Below, piece by piece: positions 1-5,725 of a DNA stretch of 8,818 nt. The notes beneath the pieces were generated by a model. That model was not told the DNA's origin and searched no databases. It saw only the letters and a program-made list of their open reading frames with translations. Source of the stretch: Acidobacteria bacterium AH-259-G07 (GTDB taxonomy: Bacteria; Acidobacteriota; UBA6911; RPQK01; JADFOI01); the NCBI GenBank assembly GCA_027717925.1, contig JALLON010000108.1, positions 1 through 8,818 of the forward strand. Reading direction: 5' to 3'. Position 1 is the stretch's first letter. Every line of letters begins with the position of its first letter. Position numbers and translations under genes: made by a program.

Positions 1-1145
1 CGGCCCAATTGCTGGTTTGGGCCCAGTTGGACGGGAGTCGGCCCTCTCCGGTGGGAGGACTGAAGCCGTCATTTTCATCGTGTGAGTAGCGGAAGAAAAC
101 GTTGTGCTCGTCGCTGGCCTGCCAATCGATTCGCCCGCTGGCCTGGGTGCTGTCAAAGGGATTGGCAAAGACTCCGCCCAATTCGGAAAACGCAGGTGTT
201 CTGGGCTGGACGCTGACCACGCCATCCTGGTTGTTGTCCTCGAAGTTTGCAAAGAAGAATAAGCCGTCCCTTTTAATCGGACCACTCAAGTGAAAACCCG
301 CCTGCCGGCGGGCGAAAAACGGATCCGGATTCGATGGATCTCGTTCCAGGGCCGGATAAGCTGCCAAGTTGTGATCGCGAAAGAAAAACAGCCCGGCGCC
401 GTGATAGTCGTTGCCCCCGGAGCGCGTGACGACGTTGATCGCTCCCGAGCCGGTCAGTCCCGTGGACAAATCGAAGTTGACACTGGAGAGTTGAAACTCC
501 TGGACCACTTCTTGAGAGAAGTTCTGGGGAACTCCTCCGCCCAGGGCGTTGTGAATAGCGCCACCGTCCATGGTGACCCGGGTGCGGTCGGGCGAGGCGC
601 CGAGCACGGAGACATCGAACTGGCGGGTCAGAAATCCTGCCATTGGAGCGGCCATCACCCCAGGCTCCAGGACGGATAGCTGGAGGAACTCTCGTCCGTT
701 GAGCGGAAGATTTTCGATCTCGAAGCGCGAAACCACTCCGTCGATGCTGTAGCTGTCATGGCTAATGTCCGGGAGAACATCGATGGCCTCAACGACTTGT
801 CGCAAGATACCCAAGGGCAACTGGATGTTAACGGTCGTGGTGCTGCCGACACGCACAACGGCCGTTCTCGCCAGACTCCGAAATCCCTCTGCTTCAGCTC
901 TCACCTCGTATTCCCCGGGGGGGGAGCACGGCGATCCGATACCTGCCATCTTCCCCGGTGTTCGACATCCGGACCATACCAGTCCTTGTATTCGTTGCCG
1001 TGACCGTCCCTTCTTGGATGACGCCACCGGTTTCGTCGGTAACCGTCCCGATGATATCTCCCGTAGGCGTCTGAGCGTTGAGTAACCCACTGGTAATAGA
1101 CAAAACTGCAATTACCCAGAAGATCGTCCATTGTTTGAATGCCAT
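1..1145 (-). pseudogene. TonB-dependent receptor (carboxypeptidase-regulatory-like N-terminus), frameshifted and cut by left edge
   Basis: This outer-membrane receptor would import large substrates, such as glycans or chelated metals, using TonB energy; the substrate is unknown. The ATG at 1145 is fixed by AGGAGG six bases upstream and a clear Sec signal peptide (residues 1-25, ending LLNAQ). Residues about 29-100 form a carboxypeptidase-regulatory-like beta-sandwich (GTVTDETGGVIQEGTVTATN). My own translation of the reverse strand shows the frame breaks after IAVLPP at residue 76, in an eight-base C run (eight G on plus, 917-924), and stops soon after at GIRGES. Removing one base restores GEYEVRAEAEGF and an open frame to base 1, including the plug motif ENLPLNGREF, VTMDGGAIHNALGGG, GSGAINVVTRSGGNDYHG and barrel strands such as DGLFFFANFEDNN. 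About 380 residues are present; the family usually exceeds 900. The break may be a homopolymer sequencing error or a real or switchable mutation. Family assignment is firm; the gene's state is not. Confidence 0.9.
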
Positions 1146-1151
1146 TGGAAT

Positions 1152-1157
1152 CCTCCT
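1152..1157 (-). promoter_or_regulatory. Ribosome binding site of the TonB-dependent receptor
   Basis: The minus strand reads AGGAGG, six bases before the ATG at 1145. It is a full-consensus Shine-Dalgarno sequence and settles the receptor's start codon against upstream Met codons in the same frame. Confidence 0.85.
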
Positions 1158-1229
1158 ATTGATGTAATGTGGAATAACTGTAGGTGTGATTGCTGGAATG
1201 GCTGAGAAAGGGTTATGAATTTCCGACCG

Positions 1230-1295
1230 AGAAAGCCCAGAGGGAGACCCTTTTCCCTCATAGGAAAGGCAGCCTTTCGCCCCGAGCGGCTTTCT
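1230..1295 (-). ncRNA. Candidate structured 5' leader (three-way junction) of the receptor gene
   Basis: The transcript upstream of the receptor can fold into a closed three-way junction. An outer 8-bp stem pairs 1288-1295 with 1230-1237 (AGAAAGCC with GGCTTTCT). It encloses a hairpin at 1264-1278 (GAAAG stem, GCAGC loop) and a 6-bp hairpin at 1240-1259 (GAGGGA with TCCCTC). I see no match to the cobalamin-box or c-di-GMP-I riboswitch cores I know. The structure was found by eye, so its significance depends on an energy calculation and on covariation. It could be a cis-regulatory leader or a chance fold. Confidence 0.3.
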
Positions 1296-1395
1296 TTCCG
1301 ATTCCTCACTGATCACTCCTCCCCGAAGGCCGCAAATGTGGTTTCGCGCAACGATCGGCTGCACGTGAGGTCGCTTAAATTTTCCCCTCTCTACC

Positions 1396-1427
1396 TATAT
1401 AGAGCCTCTGAAAACCGAAAACCTCAA
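1396..1427 (-). promoter_or_regulatory. Weak candidate promoter for the receptor gene
   Basis: On the minus strand TTGAGG (1422-1427) precedes TATATA (1396-1401). The gap is 20 bases, longer than the usual 16-18, and the -35 has only a partial match. If used, the transcript would carry a leader of roughly 240 bases containing the predicted junction. The -35 also lies inside the terminator-like hairpin at 1422-1442, so the assignment is weak. Confidence 0.22.
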
Positions 1428-1442
1428 AAAGTTTTTTTGAAG
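1422..1442 (-). terminator. Possible terminator hairpin after the hypothetical gene
   Basis: On the minus strand CTTCAAAAA pairs with TTTTTGAGG around a three-base AAC loop. This is a 9-bp stem with one G-T pair, followed by a T-rich stretch (TTTTCGGTTTT). It lies about 80 bases after the stop of the hypothetical gene at 1525-1878. The stem is A/T-rich and so less stable than a typical intrinsic terminator. Confidence 0.3.
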
Positions 1443-1524
1443 TTTTTACTTGGAGAGGTGTTTATTACGGTGCAGGAGTGAAAAACGCCAATGTAATCTT
1501 CGATTCAGGAGAGCTTTTAGAATC

Positions 1525-1878
1525 TCATGAATCCGATTCGATTTGGTGCCGCTCGAATCCTTCTTGCACCCGATCGACTCCTTCCTCACACAAGCGGTCA
1601 AAGAGCTCACCAAGCATTCGGTTCTCCCGATGCCACGGGAACAGCATGCTCTTTGCCTGCACCATTCCCCCTTTGAGTTCCCACCCCAGCAGTCCGAGCG
1701 CCACCAACCCTTCCCGGGACGCGTACTGTAACTCGGTCCGAGACCTAATATCCTCGCTAACCTCGATGAATCGTGCCTCGCCTTGGGAAGAAGCGAGAAC
1801 CACTCTAAGAAACTCGTACGGCGCGGTCTGAGCCACGGCACGGATGATCTGGATCAGCTCCTCGAATGAAAACTGCAT
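1525..1878 (-). CDS. Hypothetical protein, 117 residues
   Basis: I do not recognise a family. The frame is clearly more protein-like than the overlapping ones: third codon positions are G/C-rich and the product is a soluble mix of acidic and hydrophobic residues. The N-terminal 30 residues (FSFEELIQIIRAVAQTAPYE) look helical, the middle (EARFIEVSEDIRSRTELQYA) mixed strand and helix, and the C-terminus is a charged helix (RMLGELFDRLCEEGVDRVQE). There is no signal peptide or membrane segment. The start is uncertain: the ATG at 1878 has AAGAGG directly abutting it with no spacer, and the frame stays open to ATGs at 1944 and 1956, which would add a CPLC-containing extension of 22 or 26 residues. 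I prefer 1878 because the extension lacks a well-spaced ribosome binding site. The gene stands alone between the cassette-like segment and the receptor. Confidence 0.6.
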   Translation of the reverse strand: MQFSFEELIQIIRAVAQTAPYEFLRVVLASSQGEARFIEVSEDIRSRTELQYASREGLVALGLLGWELKGGMVQAKSMLFPWHRENRMLGELFDRLCEEGVDRVQEGFERHQIESDS

Positions 1879-2129
1879 CCTCTTTACGTTACTACATAGT
1901 GGGCAAAGGAAAATGAAATGTTGCGCTATTACCCTGTTTTCCATTAGCGCTGGCATCTCCGTTTCCGCTGCCCACGGCCACTCTGGGGCTGTCTTCTTCG
2001 GTGGTCGCCCCGGTTCGGCGCAAGCGCTCCGGCCTTCCTGCGCCGTCTGGTCGCTGAAGGCCTCGACCAGCCTCCTTGTGATTCGAGAGCCCTGAATAGC
2101 CTTTTACACGGCGCGGTTCCCCGCGTGAC

Positions 2130-2360
2130 ATGGATCGCGAGGGTGATCTGTCACGGTACTGGACGGACACGACCGCTAAGCTTCGCGGGATTGACGAAGA
2201 CCTGGCACAGCGCTGTCGGTTGAAGGGGGAGTATTGGACGGATCCGGACAAGTGGGACGAGCAGCAGCTCGAGAAGACACGAATCCTCCTGACGCAGGTT
2301 GCCTCCGATGCCGATACTCTCTTAGGTTGGCAGAACACAAACGGTGGGCACGCTGGCTAA
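2130..2360 (+). CDS. Hypothetical 76-residue protein, probable gene-cassette ORF
   Basis: This is the only credible gene on the plus strand. Third codon positions are strongly G/C-rich and the product is hydrophilic and acidic (LRGIDEDLAQRCRLKGEYWT, then WDEQQLEKTRILLTQVASDA), so I think it is translated although no family is recognised. A YWTD motif occurs twice, at residues 10-13 and 35-38, within a weak internal repeat. The TAA stop lies inside the GGCTAAC box of the attC-like element at 2355-2453, the usual arrangement for a promoterless integron cassette. No Shine-Dalgarno sequence is visible before the ATG; cassette genes often lack their own signals. The in-frame stop upstream is at 2097-2099. 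It may be a fragment of a longer ancestral gene. Confidence 0.5.
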   Translation: MDREGDLSRYWTDTTAKLRGIDEDLAQRCRLKGEYWTDPDKWDEQQLEKTRILLTQVASDADTLLGWQNTNGGHAG

Positions 2361-2453
2361 CAACAGCATGAACCTGACGGTCCAGCCTTTGACGGCTCGT
2401 GCCTCCGCATGATCCGCGCCACCCCCGCCCCCAGGTTACGCTGAACGTTAGCC
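2355..2453 (+). mobile_element. attC: Solitary attC-like integron recombination site
   Basis: The element starts with GGCTAAC (2355-2361) and ends with its exact complement GTTAGCC (2447-2453), matching the R'' and R' boxes apart from a G at the second base of R''. Inside these, CAGCATGAACCTG (2364-2376) pairs with CAGGTTACGCTG (2432-2443), with one mismatch and one extra unpaired base on the 5' side. This is the L''/L' arrangement with an extrahelical base by which IntI recognises the folded bottom strand. Spacers are 2 and 3 bases and the terminal loop region is 55 bases, giving 99 bases in total, within the known attC range. The extra base lies next to the ORF-proximal arm, consistent with the plus-strand ORF being its cassette. 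The right end is 18 bases from the M48 stop codon. No second attC, attI or intI is visible. Confidence 0.6.
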
Positions 2454-2471
2454 CTCGCAAACTCGTAAGCC

Positions 2472-3830
2472 TCAAGGTGAGGACACATATTTTGGATCCT
2501 TGCCCTGGGCCCAGGGGTTGTAGGTCTGGACAAACAAAATCCGCTCCTGGAGGGGCGGGTGGTCCAAAAGCCAGAACTTAATCAACCAATTGGGATGCGG
2601 ATCCATCAGATTAACTTCCCCCATGATCTGAAAGGTTTCTACAGCGCCTTTACGCGGCTCGGAAACAATTCCGTGGATCACTTCCAGGCCATAGATATCC
2701 GCTTGATGCTCGATGTAACGATTGAAGGCATGGGTAAGCGGCGTTGACAGGAAGCTAAAGAGGACGAAGAACAGGAGGAGTACTGGAAGCGATGCCCAGT
2801 CTTGGGCGCTCCGAATCGCCCATTGCTCTCCCCACCGTTTCAAGGCCCAGTGTAGGAGAAGGTAACCAAAGTATAAAAAAACTAACGCAAGACCCGAAAA
2901 AAGGATCAAGCGATGGTAAATATAACCAAGGACATAGTGGCCCATTTCGTGTCCAAAAACGAAAAGAATTTGCGGCAAACTCAGCTTCTCAAGAGTAGTG
3001 TCTAGGATGACAAGGCGTCTCGACGCTCCCAGCCCAGTCACATAGGCGCTCAGCAGATTGTACTTTTCGCTGGCTTTCACCTCGTACATCCGCTCAGGAC
3101 GAATGTCCAGTCCAGCCCTCGCTACTACCTTTTGGACCTCTTGGACCAGCTCCGGTCGTTCCTGGCCCAAAGGCTCAAATTTCATGTACAGGGGCTGAAT
3201 CACGTAAGGATGAATGAACAAAAAGAAGGTGAAAATGGGGATCGATACCAGCCAGAAATAAAACCACCAATGCTGGCGACTACGCCGCATCACTCCATAG
3301 AGGATCCATACCAGAAAAGTCCCTACAACCACCGCGATCAACTGTGTCTTGCCCCAGTCCCAGAACCATGACAGCCAACTCTGCACTGACTGGTCATATG
3401 TCAGGTAAAGCGACTGTCGATAAATGGCTGTAGGGAGGCTTAGTATGCCAAGAGTCAGAAACAGCGGAGGTGTGAAAACCATCGCTTGCGCAAGGCGCCG
3501 CCTGCTGAATCGCTCAGCCAAATTCCTAAATCGAGGTGCGATTCGCAGCAGCAGGATTATGAGTAGAACGGCCAGCTGGTAGAGAAAGCCCAGAAAGTAG
3601 AGACGGTACCTCACCCGATTATATGCAATCGCTCGCTCGTGTTTCTCAGTCGGCAGTGTATAGCGCTGCGCTTCCTCTTCCGCAAAACTCGATCGCGGAC
3701 CCTTTTCGTCCTGCTGTAAGCTTACGTGACGAGTTGGCGTCTCCAGCGTCGCCAGAAGGGGTACGACCAAGGCAAAGAGAGGAAGAAGTACCGCCAGCAG
3801 AAACCTCATTTGCGGGCGCAATACTAGCAT
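2472..3830 (-). CDS. M48 family zinc metalloprotease (Ste24/CAAX protease-like), integral membrane
   Basis: This membrane zinc endopeptidase probably takes part in envelope protein quality control; eukaryotic relatives cleave prenylated CAAX proteins, but the bacterial substrate cannot be deduced here. The zinc motif HEMGH is at residues 294-298 and the third-ligand motif EHQAD at 374-378. A late HPPLQERI segment (424-431) is also typical of M48. Hydrophobic segments occur near residues 8-28, 77-96, 115-133, 162-179, 188-208, 303-326 and 347-363, and an N-terminal M48_N-type region (about 60-210) precedes the catalytic domain. The length of 452 fits the Ste24-like branch. The start is unclear: the ATG at 3830 and the in-frame ATG at 3809 (MRFLLAVLLPLFALV) both lack a good ribosome binding site, and the frame closes at 3852. 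A small reading frame ends 24 bases upstream, so the two may be co-transcribed. Confidence 0.93.
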   Translation of the reverse strand: MLVLRPQMRFLLAVLLPLFALVVPLLATLETPTRHVSLQQDEKGPRSSFAEEEAQRYTLPTEKHERAIAYNRVRYRLYFLGFLYQLAVLLIILLLRIAPRFRNLAERFSRRRLAQAMVFTPPLFLTLGILSLPTAIYRQSLYLTYDQSVQSWLSWFWDWGKTQLIAVVVGTFLVWILYGVMRRSRQHWWFYFWLVSIPIFTFFLFIHPYVIQPLYMKFEPLGQERPELVQEVQKVVARAGLDIRPERMYEVKASEKYNLLSAYVTGLGASRRLVILDTTLEKLSLPQILFVFGHEMGHYVLGYIYHRLILFSGLALVFLYFGYLLLHWALKRWGEQWAIRSAQDWASLPVLLLFFVLFSFLSTPLTHAFNRYIEHQADIYGLEVIHGIVSEPRKGAVETFQIMGEVNLMDPHPNWLIKFWLLDHPPLQERILFVQTYNPWAQGKDPKYVSSP

Positions 3831-3854
3831 GGACGAATGCTTCGAGCAGCACTA

Positions 3855-3983
3855 TTAAGGCCCTTGGGCTTGCTTTGCAGGCTTCTTTCCTTCCCGCTCG
3901 GCCCTTTCTCGAGCAAAGCGGCCGGCCTTCGATACTTCTTTCACTTCAACGGGATTGTATTTGGAATGCTCAGCGTGATTCAC
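3855..3983 (-). CDS. Possible small basic protein, 42 residues
   Basis: The reading frame starts at a GTG directly after two TAG stops and encodes a highly charged, alanine-rich product: a middle part SKYNPVEVKEVSKAGRFARE and a lysine-rich tail ending QAQGP. The composition suggests a helical nucleic-acid- or membrane-binding peptide, but I recognise no family. It lies 24 bases before the M48 start on the same strand, so it may be the first gene of that transcript. There is no convincing ribosome binding site before the GTG, and it could be the surviving tail of a longer gene broken upstream. A 15-base sequence at its 3' end is repeated at 4223-4237. Confidence 0.4.
   Translation of the reverse strand: MNHAEHSKYNPVEVKEVSKAGRFARERAEREGKKPAKQAQGP
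3858..3872. repeat. 15-base direct repeat, copy 1
   Basis: AGGCCCTTGGGCTTG occurs here and, identically and in the same orientation, at 4223-4237, 365 bases away. This copy overlaps the last codons of the small basic ORF on the minus strand. Confidence 0.6.
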
Positions 3984-4474
3984 CTACTAAAAGGAGTGCT
4001 TTCTCGGCCCACTCCGGATACAATCCTTATCGTTAGTCCGACAAGAGAGATTCCGTGTCCATTCCAAAACAGGAACTTTCCAAGGTACCGTACATAGACC
4101 CGGAGGCAATCGATGATCTGGTAACTATCAATTGCGGTGGTGTCAAAGATAAGTACGTCGTTCAGAACTCAAGTTAACAAGCCAATGGAGCCCACCTCCC
4201 TGAAGACTAGGCGGCTCCTGTGAGGCCCTTGGGCTTGGCAATGCGCATGGCCCCCATTTCGAGATCATGCAATTCTTCGTCACCGGGAACGAACCGGAAT
4301 GGGAAGTTCAGTGCTTGTAAAAGAAGTGGCGAGGTCGATCGGCTCGACCATCAATCAACTGAAGCTTAATTGCCCTTGCCAGGGCCTGCGGCTCAAAGAC
4401 GTATCTGCCGGATGGGCCCAAGGCGACTGAGTTTGTTGCAATCTTCGAGGAATATCCGCGCACGCTCAAGCAAG
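3984..4474. other. Intergenic stretch with fragmentary reading frames, no confident gene
   Basis: About 490 bases separate the small basic ORF from the S41 gene. Several short frames on both strands look protein-like but none is complete. On plus, a GTG frame at 4055-4177 gives 40 residues (ending DKYVVQNSS), and an unstarted frame at 4363-4488 ends EEYPRTLKQVISV. On minus, a frame ending at about 4206 contains GDEELHDLEMGAMRIAKPKG, and the open stretch 3980-4168 has no usable start. This pattern fits decayed genes or a degraded mobile insert better than a designed regulatory region. I see no tRNA, CRISPR repeats or clear terminator. Confidence 0.5.
4223..4237. repeat. 15-base direct repeat, copy 2
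   Basis: This copy is identical to 3858-3872. On the minus strand it and the bases after it can be read as KPKGLTGAA followed by a stop, while copy 1 in the corresponding frame reads KPKGLNSAAR. The weak similarity beyond the 15 bases hints at an old duplication. Confidence 0.55.
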
Positions 4475-4478
4475 TCAT
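4308..4478 (-). CDS. Doubtful 56-residue ORF overlapping the S41 stop codon
   Basis: The ATG at 4478 overlaps the TGA of the S41 gene in an ATGA arrangement that often couples translation in operons. The frame encodes 56 residues, including VALGPSGRYVFEPQALARAI and a basic end RADRPRHFFYKH. No family is recognised. A plus-strand frame opposite it is equally protein-like, so this may be a chance ORF in decayed sequence. Confidence 0.22.
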   Translation of the reverse strand: MTCLSVRGYSSKIATNSVALGPSGRYVFEPQALARAIKLQLIDGRADRPRHFFYKH

Positions 4479-5707
4479 AAGTGTCTGACCACTTCCATCG
4501 CCTTCTCAAGCTGGTTGTCGCGGCCTTCGAGCAGAGCCTCGTAAGACAAGTCAACTGGAAAGTCCGGGCGGACTCCTTTTCCCTCGATCTTCTCGCCTCG
4601 CCAAGTCAGGTACATACCAACGGGGAGTATCAAAAAATAGCCGTAAGGGAGTTTAAACCGCCGGCTGGCGACAAGACGACCCGGCGTGCGGGTACCAACG
4701 ATCTTAGCCAGTTTATTTTCCGCCGCAAAAGCCGCGATGATCTCACTTGCGCTGGCGCTGTGCTGATTGACGAGGATCAGGACCCGACCGTGAAAAGGTT
4801 GAGGACCCAAGCCCTCCGTAACCACGACAATTGATTTATCACGTAGCGCGTACTTGAGCACCAGCCACGGCAGCACCCACTTGCTAGATGGGATCCTGCC
4901 GAATTGAGGAAGCTTTTCCTTCTTGTAACCGCTGCTTGCTCGTCGTCGGGAAAGGCTATACCCGACTGGCACCTTGTGTGGTGTCAAATAGCTCATGAGC
5001 CGTAACCCACCAATGCCTCCTCCAGAATTGCCCCGCAAATCAATAATCAGGCGCTCACAACCTCGGAAATCAGAGATAGCTCGGTCAATGTCCTTAGCCA
5101 CATCAATTCCCACCACCCCAGGAAACATGTTCACCTTCAAGTAGCCAATACCGCTCTCCCTTAGGGACCAGAGGGCTGGTCGGGGCATTGCGAAGGGCCG
5201 CTTGCTGGATTCGAACTTGGGGATCTCAAGGCTGATCCTTTTTTCCTTCCCATCTCTTTTCCGGACGATCAACGAAGTGGACCCTCTTACCCTGAATGCT
5301 GGTGGCTTCTCAGAGATCACCTTTTCATCGTTCACCTTCAGCAGCAGATCCCCACTTTCGAGACCGGCACGGTGCCCCGGGCCAAACTCCTGGACATCCT
5401 GGACCATCCAAAAGAGACCTTCTCTCGTCTCGCATTGCTTAAACGTCGTGCAGATCGCCTGCCGTGAAGGGAGTGGTCTGAGATTTCTATGGAAGAAGGC
5501 CGTATGACTCGTTCCGAGTTGAGAGACCAGGTTATGCATCTCCTTTTCGAATTCCCGCGAATCAGACGTTTGCAAGATAAAAGGCTTTTTCTCTTCAATG
5601 ACCCCCTGCCACTTCTTAACGTCGAAGTCCGGATGGAAATACTTCTTCCGTACCAGTTCAGCGACCTTTTGCAGGATCTTCTCGTGTTGCTTTGGGTTAA
5701 GTTCCAT
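4475..5707 (-). CDS. PDZ-containing S41 family peptidase, predicted cytoplasmic
   Basis: This is a C-terminal-processing-type serine protease that would cleave protein tails. Residues 1-75 form a helical N-terminal region. Residues about 88-163 form a PDZ domain (GPGHRAGLESGDLLLKVNDE) that usually binds substrate C-termini. The S41 catalytic fold follows, with IIDLRGNSGGG at 221-231 and the nucleophile motif SASASEI at 317-323. By alignment with the Prc/CtpA motif the catalytic Ser is Ser319. The usual lysine 25 residues later is Arg344 (GTRTPGR); Lys352 in RRFKLP is the nearest alternative base. The start at 5707 is firm because the frame closes at a TAG five codons upstream, and this also rules out a missed signal peptide, unlike exported Prc/CtpA. 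The start lies 18 bases after the CHAT stop on the same strand, indicating an operon. At 410 residues it is full length. Confidence 0.92.
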   Translation of the reverse strand: MELNPKQHEKILQKVAELVRKKYFHPDFDVKKWQGVIEEKKPFILQTSDSREFEKEMHNLVSQLGTSHTAFFHRNLRPLPSRQAICTTFKQCETREGLFWMVQDVQEFGPGHRAGLESGDLLLKVNDEKVISEKPPAFRVRGSTSLIVRKRDGKEKRISLEIPKFESSKRPFAMPRPALWSLRESGIGYLKVNMFPGVVGIDVAKDIDRAISDFRGCERLIIDLRGNSGGGIGGLRLMSYLTPHKVPVGYSLSRRRASSGYKKEKLPQFGRIPSSKWVLPWLVLKYALRDKSIVVVTEGLGPQPFHGRVLILVNQHSASASEIIAAFAAENKLAKIVGTRTPGRLVASRRFKLPYGYFLILPVGMYLTWRGEKIEGKGVRPDFPVDLSYEALLEGRDNQLEKAMEVVRHL

Positions 5708-5725
5708 CCAGCTATCCCACTAACC

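Noticed and set aside
102..1085. Plus-strand reading frames of 60-129 codons opposite the receptor gene
   Set aside because: They lie opposite a continuous, family-matching minus-strand frame and have no domain-like content or ribosome binding sites.
894..1364. A 156-residue minus-strand frame beginning at 1364, upstream of the receptor start
   Set aside because: The added N-terminal part is basic, low-complexity leader sequence. The signal peptide and consensus ribosome binding site place the real start at 1145.
1146..1443. Cobalamin or c-di-GMP riboswitch in the receptor leader
   Set aside because: None of the conserved core sequences I know for these classes is present; only the generic three-way fold is supported.
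1446..1841. Minus-strand 131-codon frame overlapping the hypothetical gene
   Set aside because: It is rich in Arg, Ser, Cys and Trp, typical of an out-of-frame shadow; the frame at 1525-1878 has better codon use.
1943..1949. ATTAGCG as the left boundary of the gene cassette
   Set aside because: It lacks the GTT needed at the crossover point and lies 185 bases before the ORF; AATAGCC at 2095 is closer but also degenerate, so the left end stays undefined.
1892..2475. Minus-strand frames of 148 and 99 codons opposite the cassette ORF
   Set aside because: They run through the attC-like element and have Arg/Ser-rich shadow composition without start signals.
3980..4168. Minus-strand open stretch of 62 codons ahead of the small basic ORF
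   Set aside because: It has no ATG, GTG or TTG near its beginning, and the plus strand opposite is equally protein-like.
4055..4177. Plus-strand GTG frame of 40 residues with a weak AGAGAG upstream
   Set aside because: It is protein-like in composition but very short, isolated and on the strand opposite its neighbours; kept only as part of the intergenic description.
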